A stretch of 64,000 nucleotides of DNA from Hyphodiscus hymeniophilus (lineage: Eukaryota; Ascomycota; Leotiomycetes; Helotiales; Hyphodiscaceae). Of this stretch, positions 46,584 to 57,291 are shown in pieces. Location: positions 1,674,001 through 1,738,000 of the forward strand of contig VNKQ01000007.1 of NCBI GenBank assembly GCA_016508695.1, written 5' to 3'. Each line of letters starts with the position of its first letter. Within the stretch, counting starts at the first letter, position 1. The notes under the pieces were generated by a model. It was not told where the DNA came from and did no database searches. It saw only the letters and a list, made by a program, of their open reading frames with translations. A program made the translations under genes and the position numbers.

Positions 46584-47451
46584 ACTGCGTGGGCAATGGG
46601 AATCATTAAGGTAGCTGCAGTGGAAGGCTGCTGTTCCTTGGAATGACCATAGGGATGTTTGAGGGCTTTGCATGGCAGCATGGGTGGCGTTCAGGCATGT
46701 ATGTCAATAGCAAGATCTCTTTAACCAAGAATAGAGATATAGCGTTCATAAGCACTTTGCCTTTGAAGATGACCTAAACTTATGAAATCAATGCTACATA
46801 TCTGACTGGCGTTTCGAGGCCAGGTCAGAGGTCCAACCGTCTAATAAACACGCATTTAGGACAACCCAGCTGGGCCGTATCATAGCCATACCGTCGACAA
46901 TTGCTCGAGTTACAGAAGCTACCATTAATCCTTGAACCAATGAATTTTTGTAGTCAGATTCCAGGCACAGCCCCAGACCCTTCATCCCTAGTCGGTTAAT
47001 GATTGGTACACAAATATACACGCAAATCAAGGTCTTATTAAAAATTGAAACAAATTATTTCACTTTCAAAATAAGAGTTCGATCAATCTCGTCTTCCGGT
47101 ATTAAAACTAGGGTTTTTGATTGCGGTAGTGATAAAACCTATTATTAGTAAGTTTTCTGGTTCCACGGTTTTGGTCTTATTACCCGATGCTGGAGTCAGT
47201 TTCTCCGAGCCGGGATTTAACCGAAGCCTTAGCGCATCGGAAAAGACTTCTCTGCCCCTCCACATTCTTGGAATCTTACAACCCCCAATATCTGACAATA
47301 ATACTACAATTGGACAATTCAGAGTAAGCTCGTCGCTCAACTGTATAAATTATAACTGACCCCAATCTCTCAAACAGTATTCGTTCATTTGGACTATTTC
47401 GCAAACTCCGTACCGCACCACCAAAAACCCCATATATCCTACACCGCAACC
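46584..47451. other. Intergenic, eIF3h to S-adenosylhomocysteinase
   Basis: 868 bp without a gene. AT-rich around 47025-47160; the last ~100 bp is probably the leader of the highly expressed SAH1 gene. No structured element recognised. Confidence 0.5.
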
Positions 47452-49118
47452 ATGTCCGCACCAGCCGCCAAGTTCAAGGTCGCAGACCTTTCTCTTGCTG
47501 CCTTTGGCCGCAAGGAGATTGAGCTCGCTGAGAATGAAATGCCTGGTTTAATGGCTACTCGCCAGAAATATTTTGCCGATCAACCGCTTAAGGGGGCTCG
47601 TATTGCCGGGTGTCTACACATGACCATCCAGACCGCAGTCCTTATTGAGACCCTCACACATCTTGGGGCTGAAGTTACATGGTCTTCCTGTAACATTTTT
47701 TCCAGCCAAGACCACGCGGCGAGTTAATTCCTGCTTGTTTGCTCTCTTTTTGCGTTATTTCGAGAGTTGTTGACCCCGTGGAAGTCCGCAGAGTGAATAC
47801 GCTCTAGGAAATGTCCTACTCCCTATGAGCCGCCTCACTTATTTGGATGATTTACACTAATACCTTGACCTTTTAGGCCGCCGCCATTGCTGCTGCTGGT
47901 AAGTGGAAACGCACCTCGATCACATTTGTTTGAACGGGAGCTAACAGTTTTAAAGGAGTTCCTGTCTTTGCATGGAAGGGTGAGACCGAGGAAGAATACA
48001 ACTGGTGCTTGGAGCAACAACTTGTTGCGTTCAAGGATGGCAAGAGCTTGAACCTGATCCTTGATGACGGAGGAGATCTCACCGCTCTTGTCCACAAGAA
48101 ATACCCCGAGATGTTGAAGGACTGCTATGGTGTCTCTGAGGAGACCACTACTGGTGTCCACCACTTGTACAGAATGTTGAAGGGTAAGGGTCTTCTTGTC
48201 CCAGCCATCAACGTCAACGATTCTGTCACCAAGTCCAAGTTTGATAACTTGTACGGTTGCCGTGAGTCTTTGATTGATGGTATCAAGCGTGCTACCGACG
48301 TCATGATTGCTGGCAAGGTTGCTGTTGTTGCTGGTTTCGGTGATGTTGGAAAGGGATGTGCCATGGCTCTTCACGGAATGGGAGCTCGTGTGATCGTCAC
48401 TGAGGTTGATCCCATCAACGCTCTTCAAGCTGCTGTCTCGGGATACCAAGTTCTCTCGATGGAGAAGGCTAGCGAGCAAGGACAAATTTTTGTTACCACA
48501 ACCGGATGCCGAGATATTTTGGTGGGCGAGCACTTCGAGAAGATGCCCAATGACGCTATTGTCTGCAGTAAGTCGATCATTAGTATGGTAAATCACTTTC
48601 GAGCAATTGCTTACATGAATAGACATTGGTCACTTTGATATTGAAATCGACGTTGCCTGGTTGAAGAAGAACGCCAAGAGCGTGCAAAACATTAAGCCTC
48701 AAGTCGACCGCTACTTGATGAAGAACGGCCGCCATATCATCCTCCTCGCTGAGGGTCGTCTCGTCAACCTGGGTTGTGCCACTGGACATTCTTCATTCGT
48801 CATGTCTTGCTCATTCACCAACCAAGTCCTTGCCCAAATTATGCTGTACAAGTGCGAAGATGAGGCTTTCGGCAAGAAGTACATCGAGTTCGGCAAGACC
48901 CAAAAGCTGGATGTCGGTGTCTATGTCTTGCCTAAGATCTTGGACGAGGAAGTCGCCAGACTCCACTTAGCGCACGTCAATGTTGAGTTGTCCAAATTGA
49001 CCCCTGTCCAGGCTGAGTACCTTGGTCTGGAGGTTGAGGGTCCATACAAGAGCGAAATGTAAGTCTCCCTCACGCTCGAGTGCGAATTTGACTAATATCT
49101 CGCAGGTACCGTTACTAG
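47452..49118 (+). CDS. SAH1: S-adenosylhomocysteine hydrolase
   Basis: NAD-dependent cleavage of SAH to adenosine and homocysteine, which removes product inhibition from all methyltransferases (cytosol). Exons 47452-47718, 47877-47898 (22 nt), 47956-48567, 48623-49058 and 49106-49118 give 449 residues. Visible are the substrate block SSCNIFSSQDHAAAAIAAAG, FAWKGET, LDDGGDLTALVH, the Rossmann motif VAGFGDVGKGCA and the C-terminal YRY that reaches the neighbouring NAD site. Intron 1 (158 nt) must use a GC donor (GCG|GCGAGT) to rebuild DHAAAAI, and the second exon is only 22 nt. The last coding exon holds just the tail Y-R-Y and stop. Confidence 0.95.
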
Positions 49119-50480
49119 AGTTTTTCCCATTCTATTGCCTAAGATTTCCTTTGTTGGGGGGCGAAACTTTCAACATGAATAATGATAGCATGATACGGGG
49201 AAAGCAATTGTCTTCAACGGCATATACCAGAGTATCCGGGAAAAGTATTCAACAATGGGGTTTACATGAGCGAATGGCGTTACTACTTGGCTCTTCAACC
49301 ACGGTCAAGTAGAGGTCTGTTTTTGATTTACTAGACACAAGAACAGATTCTGTTCTATAGCAATCCAATTACTGCTGCGGCAGAGTATTGCAATTACCAA
49401 CTCTGATATTTTTAAGCGAGCGCGATTCCTATGCTTCGTACCACGGCCAACCAAAAGCCAGGCAAAGTCCTCTCCTCGTTATGCGAGTACTTAAAACATC
49501 TTGAAACCCGTTCACTTTTCGATCCGAATCATTCAAGGTTCTTGAGGATTTGTATAGAGACTATGATTATGGTCACGTGGACGCTAGAGCCTGTACTTAT
49601 TAGATCATTTCCCCTCGTACTGAGAAGCTTCTCTTCCTCAGACGCACCACAATACAGAACCGGTCATACGATCTTCCATCGCACATGGGTCTACTGTAAT
49701 CGAGACTCGCCACTGGAATAGATCTGATAAATAATTGCCGATTTCGATTAACGAGGAGTATAGAATGCTCCCTTCAAGCCGGCGATTTAGGATAGCTAGC
49801 TACGTCCCCAAGGTGTGAACACCATCGAGCCCATACAATATAAAGCCAGCCATCCTTAGATGGACGATGTCCGCAAGTACCCATATATACAGACCCAGGA
49901 ACCAGCCATCAACCACCATCTTATACCTAGCGATCTCGTGCCATCGACTGGTGGACGCAATTTGATGCATCTGTTCCATCGCCGAGGATATTGAAGACGA
50001 GCTGATATGTATCAGCAGGTTCCTAAGAAGCTTGGTGCAATGCTGATTGTCAGAATGTAGATGTCGGAAAATTATGGGGTAGTCATCTCTTGGAAGGGTT
50101 TCCGGCCTATATTTGCATGAGCTGTCTGAATTGTAAAGGTTACTAACCGAGAATGTAGGTGCATGATAATGTAATGTTATGTATTGGACCAGATTACTGA
50201 ATTCGCTCGTTTTGGCTTTTAGGGAAGGCAGAATTCCTATCGTGAGGTGGGTTGCTTTATTTATTCGACCAGATGCTTACGCATTTGAGTTATGTTTCCT
50301 CCGGATATCTGAATTAGAGAGCTTGTGGTAAGGGGAAAATCAAACTTTATATGCTAAGCCAATATCACAAATGCGAACTAAAGATGAAGGTGAGCAACAG
50401 TTTTCTTCGTAGTTCTATGCAGTCTACCCTTATATGTGGATTATGACTTCCGTGTCTTCACATGCCATAGTTGCGAAGCT
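49119..50480. other. Gene-poor region between convergent SAH1 and HExxH gene
   Basis: 1.36 kb with no supported gene. Contains an isolated CACGTG (49574-49579). I saw no repeat or transposon ends. Confidence 0.5.
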
Positions 50481-52526
50481 CTACCTAAGCCCTCCTCTCC
50501 TTCCAATGGACTTGATCCACGCTTGAGGAACGTAAACCTTTCTTCTTTTCACAATCCTCTGCTTGTTCTCCTGCTCGTTATCAGAATCGATGACCGGACA
50601 TTGAATCTGCCCCTCGATCTCCCTCAACGCCAACTCCAAATCACCTAATTCACGGTCCTCCAGAACCTCCTCAAATTTCGCCGTAGTAAAAGACGATACA
50701 CCAACAGAAGTAGCTCCGTCTTGCGGTACATTCAACAAAGTCTTATCATTGATATTCTTCTTCTGCAGACCCTTCCAGAAGCTTTCAGAAAACAAGTCTT
50801 CTACAAAGCTCATCGGTATGGTCCTGATCTCGGTCAGACCGACACATGATAAGTCTCTCAATCCAGGCTCGGGCCAATCCATAACGCAGAGCCCGTGTAA
50901 GCTATCAACCCGAGCGTTGATAGCCGTGACAAGGCCTCCAAAGACATTGGTTTCCCACTGCCGGCCGCTTTCCGCCTCAAGGCAATCATACATATACACC
51001 TCATTGCCCTTGCTAGTCTCTTCTGGCGAACAAGCAATCTCGAAAGCGTGCGCGAATTCATGGATGAGAACCATGGTAAAGAACAACTGGAAACGCAGTG
51101 CTTGAGCCGGGTCGGGATACTGCAGGCGGCAGAGTTTCCGTGCTTGGATGTAGAAATCTGGGTGCAGCGAGATGATGGTAGATTGCAGTCTCGTGTGTCG
51201 CATGTCAGCGGAGATGGAGCATGATGAGTGGTGACATGTCACTGGCATCGCTGTGGCGAAATACTTGTTGGCGTGCTCGGGAGAGCTGGTGATCCTGGCG
51301 TCGAGGAATTGAAATGTTATGGTACCGGCCATTGCCTTGATGTGCTCTTTGAGATCCTGCGCCGAACTTGGTGTAAGGGGGATATCTTCCTTGATCCGGT
51401 AACATTTTTTTCGCTTGCGCAATGAGGTATCGACGCAGAACTGCCGTTTTCCTTTCCACGCAGTCTGGAAGTGTTGAAGACATTGTGAGGTGCTCAATAA
51501 CTTGCTGGCCAGTAAGAGTGCAGGCTTGAGAATCTCATAGACTTGATGTGGGCAATCAGTCCAGTGCTTCTCCTCGAAGATTTCGTGCACATTTCCGTCC
51601 AGCGTGCACACGGCGTTTAGATCAGCGGTGTGCAAAGCCCCCTTCTCGATCACTTCATCAGGCTTGAAGCCGATATTGTCGCGCTTTCGTTTCAGTCCAG
51701 AATGACCCCAGCGGTCCAATCCTGCTTTGAATATTGCCAGGGAGTCGTAGTGGCACTTTGGGTCTATTGAAAAGCTGAACTTATACGCTTTGGGAATCAT
51801 GACGCGGATTGATGATTTTTGTTCCGAAGCGTGAAGAGAAGTCCTGGCCATGAAGTCACATAGAGGGTCAGAGACAGTCCGAGTAGCCAATGAAGAGCGA
51901 TTTGGAGTTGAGGCCAGGCTCGTTTTAGAGGATGAACACTCTAATAGAGTGCTGCTTGGTGTTATAGTAGAAATTGCCTTCGATGATAAACTCTCACAAG
52001 AAGATCCAGATGCTTCGTCCCCGGGCTCCTCGGTTTTATTTCGGTGCATACTCTCCAGATTATCAGTTTTTTCGAGCTGTTGGTAATTCTTGGACTTTGC
52101 CGGGTCTTTTGCTGACGAAATCGAGACTCCATCATCGTAGTTCTCATAGATCCCAATGCCTTTGCCTCTCCCTATCATTGCCTCCGAGAAGTCTGTCAAG
52201 TCAGTTTCCTTCAGAGGCTTTAACTCGGAGTCATGACCTCGAGCGTAGATGGGCGGCGCAACTTCACTTGGCAGCTGGGAAGGACGTACCAGGTCCTCAC
52301 TATTCTCACTATTTCAGTCAGCTACGTCCTTGATATCTAACATGAGTTCCAAGTTGGCCTCAGTGGACGGAAATAATGAGTACCTTCTCTCCATTTCCTG
52401 ATTCCAGTCTCTAACCTTTGTATGGGCGAGCTGCATCTTCACTTGGCCTTGACTTGAAACGCCAAAAGTGAAGCCACCCTTGGGTATACGAGCAGGTCGT
52501 AGTCTGAAAGATGAGGTTTCCTCCAT
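50481..52526 (-). CDS. Orphan protein with HExxH metallopeptidase-like motif
   Basis: Minus-strand exons 52526-52384 and 52308-50481 (75-nt intron, phase 2) give 656 residues. The frame upstream of 52199 stays open to the acceptor and joins the ATG exon in phase, which supports the two-exon model. The first ~220 residues are Ser/Thr-rich and disordered. A helix FFTMVLIHEFAHAFE at about residues 458-470 carries HEFAH. About 25 residues on, EAESGRQWETNVFGG offers glutamates (~492, 494, 500) for a third zinc ligand, a gluzincin-like arrangement. Further Cys/His (TCHHSSC) lie before it. The C-terminus is basic (KQRIVKRRKVYVPQ) and could be a nuclear signal; no secretion signal is seen. I know no named family and infer no substrate. 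Confidence 0.7.
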
Positions 52527-53556
52527 TCCGACAAGCAATCTCAAAGTGAGAGAGTATAAACTTACAAAGCGTCCAAGAAAGCATGGATGCGTGCACTCGC
52601 TTTGTCGAAATTGATCGAGTCAGAGTATTGTCGCACGACTCGCGCGAATGAGTGAAAGTGGTGAGGTTGTTTTATTCAATTCTTGAGATGCTCAGGTTGA
52701 TACTCGCTCGCTAAAGTGAAATCCTAAACCGTCGCATTGTGTTCATTCTCTTTGTCTGAAAATGGCACGCTTCGCTCAAGTGAATACGAGGCAACAATAC
52801 TCAATCTTCACGTGCGGGCTAAGTGAAGTTCGAGAGTGATCTCATATGATCTGTACCTATTTACCTAGTTGCTAGGAGCCTAGCACCATAAATACGGTCC
52901 ACGACGAGACTGTGACTCACAATTTAATATTGGATGCCTTAACAAATGCAAAGCTTTGAATGATTTAAGCGAACTAATATCAAAGATATCTCAAAAATTA
53001 CAGGTCTAAATGGTTTTACTTCATTTGAGAAAACACCATGTCGACCTTGAAAGTTGCGTTGAGAAAAGCACCGAAGAGTGAATCTCATTTGAGCGATCAT
53101 GATAACCCCCTATCCACTTGCAACTTGGGGACACTTCAGAATCGCGAGGTTTCTCTTGAACGATGGGCTGTAGATTTGAGCTGACAGTGATCCCACCGAG
53201 TGGCAAGGAGCAAGCATTCATAGGGTGTCATACCGTTCCACAAGAAAGTGTGTTGACTTTGGATTGACGGCGGGCACTGACCCTTTGCGTGTTCATCTCA
53301 CAGGCGGTCTACAAGTCATTATACTTATGGCCAGAGCATCGAGAAATAAAGTAGGATTTGAGATCTCAAACAATCAAACTCGAAATTGTACACCTCAGAG
53401 ACTGTCGAGTCTGCATACAAGCCCTTACAGCATTCGAAGCCAAGCCATTCATACACAGCTCCAAATCGCTGTTCCAAAACTCTTCCTAACGCCACTGATG
53501 CAAAACTTCAAAACATATACATCTTGCAACCCATTTCTATCGTCTCATATGTCCAT
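52527..53556. other. Intergenic, HExxH gene to HIT gene
   Basis: About 1 kb. Probably the HExxH gene promoter and the HIT gene 3' UTR; includes an ACCTATTTACCTAGTTGCTAGG element near 52855. No gene supported. Confidence 0.5.
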
Positions 53557-54179
53557 CTATAATTTCTCTTTATTCTGCAGCCTCTCGAGCTCTCTCGCCA
53601 ACTCCTTCCTCAGGTCTTTCGTCAAGACAGCAGCTTCATCATCATCAAGCTCACTCCTCTGGCCCCTCCCAAACATAGTAAAAGATCGATTTCGCAACTC
53701 CGGCGTCAGTGCTGGTCGAGGTATGATGTGGAAGTGGACATGAGGCACAACTTGTGCAGCAGCAGCTCCGTTATTCTGCACGATATTCCACTACCAAAGT
53801 CAGCTCATGCATGAGACACAATCCCAGCTACGACTCGCAATGGAAAAAAGCAAAGACTCACATCCCAGACCCCCGTAACATTCGCTAGCACCCTACTCAG
53901 TCTCGGCAACCAAAGCCCCAACTCCCTACTCTCCTCTTCACTAACGTCACTGATCTTCTCATGATGCCGTCGAGTCGTGACAAGGATGTGTCCCGGACTC
54001 AATGGCATTATGTCCAAGAATGCCATGCATAGAGGCGTGCTGAGGACTACGAAGGCCGAGGGCGATGTGCGCTCGTGGGCTTCGTCGTCCGCGGATGGAC
54101 TACCAGCAGATGTGGGATTCGTAGCGGGGTAGGCCTCTGCGATGGCACAGAAAGGACATGGAGAGTCGGAGGAAGACAT
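53557..54179 (-). CDS. HIT-domain nucleotide hydrolase
   Basis: Histidine-triad protein that likely hydrolyses adenosine nucleotide conjugates (Hnt1/Hint or Ap4A-hydrolase type). Minus-strand exons 54179-53862 and 53790-53557 (71-nt intron, phase 0) give 183 residues. The start of the fold is CPFCAIAEAYP, with FVVLSTPLCMAFLDIMPLSP and GHILVTTRRHHE. The triad HVHFHII lies in exon 2 after QNNGAAAAQVVP. A charged coil ends the protein. The frame extends 58 codons upstream (to 54353) with no acidic residues, so a mitochondrial isoform is possible. Confidence 0.88.
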
Positions 54180-54740
54180 AGTAGACGTGGTATGCGAAGG
54201 GTGCGCCTTCGAAGGGCGGAAGGGATTAGTTATGGCGCAGAGCGCATTGTGAGTGATGAGGTAGATGAGGGTTGAAGTTCTTGTACAGTGAAGTACAGTA
54301 GCGAGCCGAGGTGGAAAGGGGGTTGGCTTCGTCTGAGAGCGAATGGAGAGCACGATGGTTACAAACTTGTATCTTGACTAGCAAACACTGAAGCCCATTT
54401 AACCAATGTCAAACACTCTCAAGTACTAGAGAGTTTGGCAAATATATGGGTTCAGTTACAGCTTCTTTCAGCACCATGGCTGTTGTCCAAATATCTCCGT
54501 ACGCACGAGCTGGTCTAATACTAGTGATGGCATTCAAATGTTGGACACCGCATATTAAACATTGATATTTATGATAATGACTATGCGACATGCTAAAGTG
54601 CATGGCTGAAGCCTGATGTAATAACAAACAATGAAGACTCATAAACGCCAGGGGGTATACCAATCCTCTAGCCAAAACAATGCAGCATGAATTCCTTGGA
54701 GCTGGCCAAGGCCCAGAAGACAATCAGACCCTCTCTGCGA
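54180..54740. other. Intergenic, HIT gene to UBTD-like gene
   Basis: 561 bp: HIT promoter and UBTD 3' UTR. Apart from the possible HIT leader peptide frame (54180-54353) I see nothing. Confidence 0.5.
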
Positions 54741-55906
54741 TCAGCCATGGATAAAGGCTGTCAGAACATCGCCTTCTGTCCAATCCTGGTCCAACAAAGA
54801 TAATTCCTCCTTGAGTAATCGGCCCCGATAGTAGAATTGAGCGCGTTTGGGTGGCGTGAGCCCTCCTGACTCACTAAACTTTCGCAGTAGTTGTCGAACA
54901 GCGTCTTTCTTCCCAGCCGTAACAACCAAATCTCGATTTCCTGCATCGCTTCTTCTGACCTTCACTCTGATTTCGGTATTCTCAGGATCGGCAACACCTT
55001 TTCCTTTCTCCTCTCTTCTTCTACGGACTTCTTCCTCATCCTCCTCATCTTCATCCTCTTCGGCGTTATCTCCAGCCTCGTCCTTTGTCCCGTCGTCGGA
55101 ACCTAATTTAGGATCCTCGGCAACCATATTGGTAGGACTATGACATTTGTAGTCAGCAATAGCTCCCTCGAGGTGAGAGATCAAGATACTCACTCGCAAA
55201 TGACGTATTGAGGGAGAGCGTAGAACGCCCCTGATACATCATAGACGCCTTTATCCAAAGTTGAATGCGGAAGAGTGATTGAAGCGGCATTGAGAATCAC
55301 CTGCGCAGTTTTTATTCCACCATCCTGATCTGCAGCATCACCACCCTGCCAAATCACTTCTAATGCCGTTCTGATTGTTTGCCAAACTTCCGGCCGTCCG
55401 GTAACCCGTGTGAAGAAGAAGTCATCTCGTTCCTGATCGATTTGGCTGCGGGTCCAAGTCCTATCTTTGCTCTGCCAGATAAGGGACTTCAGATTCTTGT
55501 TTGGTTTAACAGCTGGAGTTTTGTCTAGCCTTTGTTGGTTGGTTTGGGATTGCAGAGGGCCATTACTCCGTGCAGTTGAGGGCCGAGCATTACCTGAAAC
55601 CTTTGACATATGAATTAGCTCTCGTTCGAAAGATGGAGGGCAGGAGGAAGGCGGGGTGCATGAATTCCAGTCCCAAGCATACCCTCGACAGGCTATTTGG
55701 AGGCTGTTCCACGGATCCATCCCTCCCCCAAGGATTACGCACTGGAAGCGGCTGCGAAGATATTATTTGGTTCCGAGAAGAGGCATTGCCATGAGGACCA
55801 TCATAAAGAGCTCGAGTTTCCGAGGAAGCGCAGCAGCCCTATGACTTCGTAAGCTTCAATTCACCCATTCCGGCAGATATAAAGCATATTTAATGCTGCA
55901 TACCAT
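54741..55906 (-). CDS. UBTD1/2-like ubiquitin-domain protein, MGCC N-terminus
   Basis: Minus-strand exons 55906-55904 (ATG only), 55838-55683, 55600-55194 and 55137-54741 give 320 residues. Splicing the lone ATG to GGC TGC TGC yields MGCCASSETR, a classic myristoylation plus palmitoylation start, so membrane anchoring is likely. Residues ~90-185 (KNLKSLIWQSKDRTWTRSQI and following, GAFYALPQYVICDP) are the DC-UbP/UBTD N-terminal domain. An acidic segment (EEDEDEEDEEEVRRRREEKG) precedes the C-terminal ubiquitin-like domain (VRVKVRRSDAGNRDLVV to LDQDWTEGDVLTAFIHG). UBTD proteins bind E2/E3 enzymes; the partner here is unknown. Confidence 0.86.
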
Positions 55907-56737
55907 AATTGATCACACGCTGTCTGTATGCCTTTGTGCGTACACGATTTGTGTAATGAAGGTGCCTCTGCCTGTACAGGACAAAACTGGTGGCAATCAA
56001 CGTTGCGCCAGTGACGTTATAAATGTCGGAATCAAAAAACTGATTCACAAAAAATATGGACAATGAAAGAATAGTAGCACCACAGTCGTGTCATAAATGT
56101 ATGTTGAAGTGCAAATAAGTCATTGTGGTTTGGATTAGAAAGAGGAGAAAGTCTAGATCGACAACTCAAATCATCATGCAACCTCCTTCTGCAGGAAGCA
56201 TGCGCGTCCGAGCCGGAAGGGGCTGCCGAAATCGCTGGAGGCATCTGACTATTTGGATTCTTCGTTATCAATGTTATCTAAGGTTTTATGACGTGAGAAT
56301 AGTCTATCAATGGAGATATTCCCACACTCCCATACTCTTGATATTCTCTTTTATCACTGTTGTCCAATGCCGATTCATGCTCATGCTTTAAATGCTTCCT
56401 ACTTAATCATCACGTGATCCATTTATAGTGAGACACCTTGTTCAAATGCTTTCAGTAATCTCCTCAACTATAACGAAAGATACGAGGCTCCTAGTGTGAT
56501 CGAGTTGAACTTGAAATGAGTTAAATCACATCAAAAGACTGTCGAAACATCGATCGCAGATCAATTTACCCAAGCTACCTTACCTACCAGGTGGTGAAGC
56601 CCATGTAAAAGCACAGGCCCCCGAAATTTCTCAGCCTCGCCTTCAAGAATTCTTTCAGGCTCAGATCAGTCTCCCATCACATCTCTACACCACCACACGA
56701 TACTCAAACAAACGCGAAGAACCTTGAACCTCACAAG
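55907..56737. other. Divergent intergenic region, UBTD gene and RPB12
   Basis: 831 bp with both promoters. It has a 10-bp palindrome ATCACGTGAT at 56409-56418 and a TACCTTACCTACCAGGTGG element near 56575-56593. No gene seen. Confidence 0.5.
56409..56418. promoter_or_regulatory. CACGTG E-box palindrome
   Basis: ATCACGTGAT, 320 bp before the RPB12 start; the core is the bHLH site used by Cbf1/CPF1-type factors in fungi. Occupancy cannot be judged from one copy. Confidence 0.35.
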
Positions 56738-57018
56738 ATGTCATCCCGTGAAGCCTATCAAATCCCCACCAGCGCCCCCACGCCTGGTCGCAACGCTTTC
56801 GGAGACGGCGCCTCCCTCAACGAAGGTCCAGCCATCAACTACCTGTGCGGCGATTGCAACTCCAAGTGTCCGCTGAAGAAAGGCGATCCGGTCCGTTGTA
56901 AGGAGTGTGGTCATCGTGTTTTATATAAGGAGCGTACGAAGAGGTAGATTTTACACAGTCTTGACGGAGGTTGGTTGTGCTAACGTGGGGTAGAATGGTG
57001 CAGTTTGAAGCGAGATAA
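56738..57018 (+). CDS. RPB12: RNA polymerase I/II/III common subunit RPB12 (RPABC4)
   Basis: Shared zinc-binding subunit of all three nuclear RNA polymerases. Exons 56738-56943 and 56994-57018 (50-nt intron, phase 2) give 76 residues. The zinc motif is C-x2-C...C-x2-C (YLCGDCNSKCPLKKGDPVRC and KECGH). The universal tail RTKRMVQFEAR is made only after splicing; without it the frame stops at RTKR. The N-terminal ~30 residues (TPGRNAFGDG) are longer than in yeast. Confidence 0.96.
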
Positions 57019-57291
57019 TGCATTTGCTCGGTGGCAGTGATGCTTTGGTGGGTGCGTCGTTGAGGAAGACAGACAGCACTGGATACTGTGGAGATATAGA
57101 TCGCATGGCAGGCGTTTGGGGTCACATCACACGATGAATGAGGGTTATGGGAGTTTTGCATCAAAGGAAGACCGTACTTGCTTCCTGCAGATCTTTGAAT
57201 GCATGACTTTTCCTATGGTATCAAAGATGCGCCGTGCAATGCTGTAATCCAAACGCCCCTTTTCCCTTTCCACCTCGAAAGCTCTACAGTC

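Noticed and set aside
53225..53743. 172-codon plus-strand frame over the HIT gene end
   Set aside because: It overlaps HIT exon 2 antisense and has no domain features.
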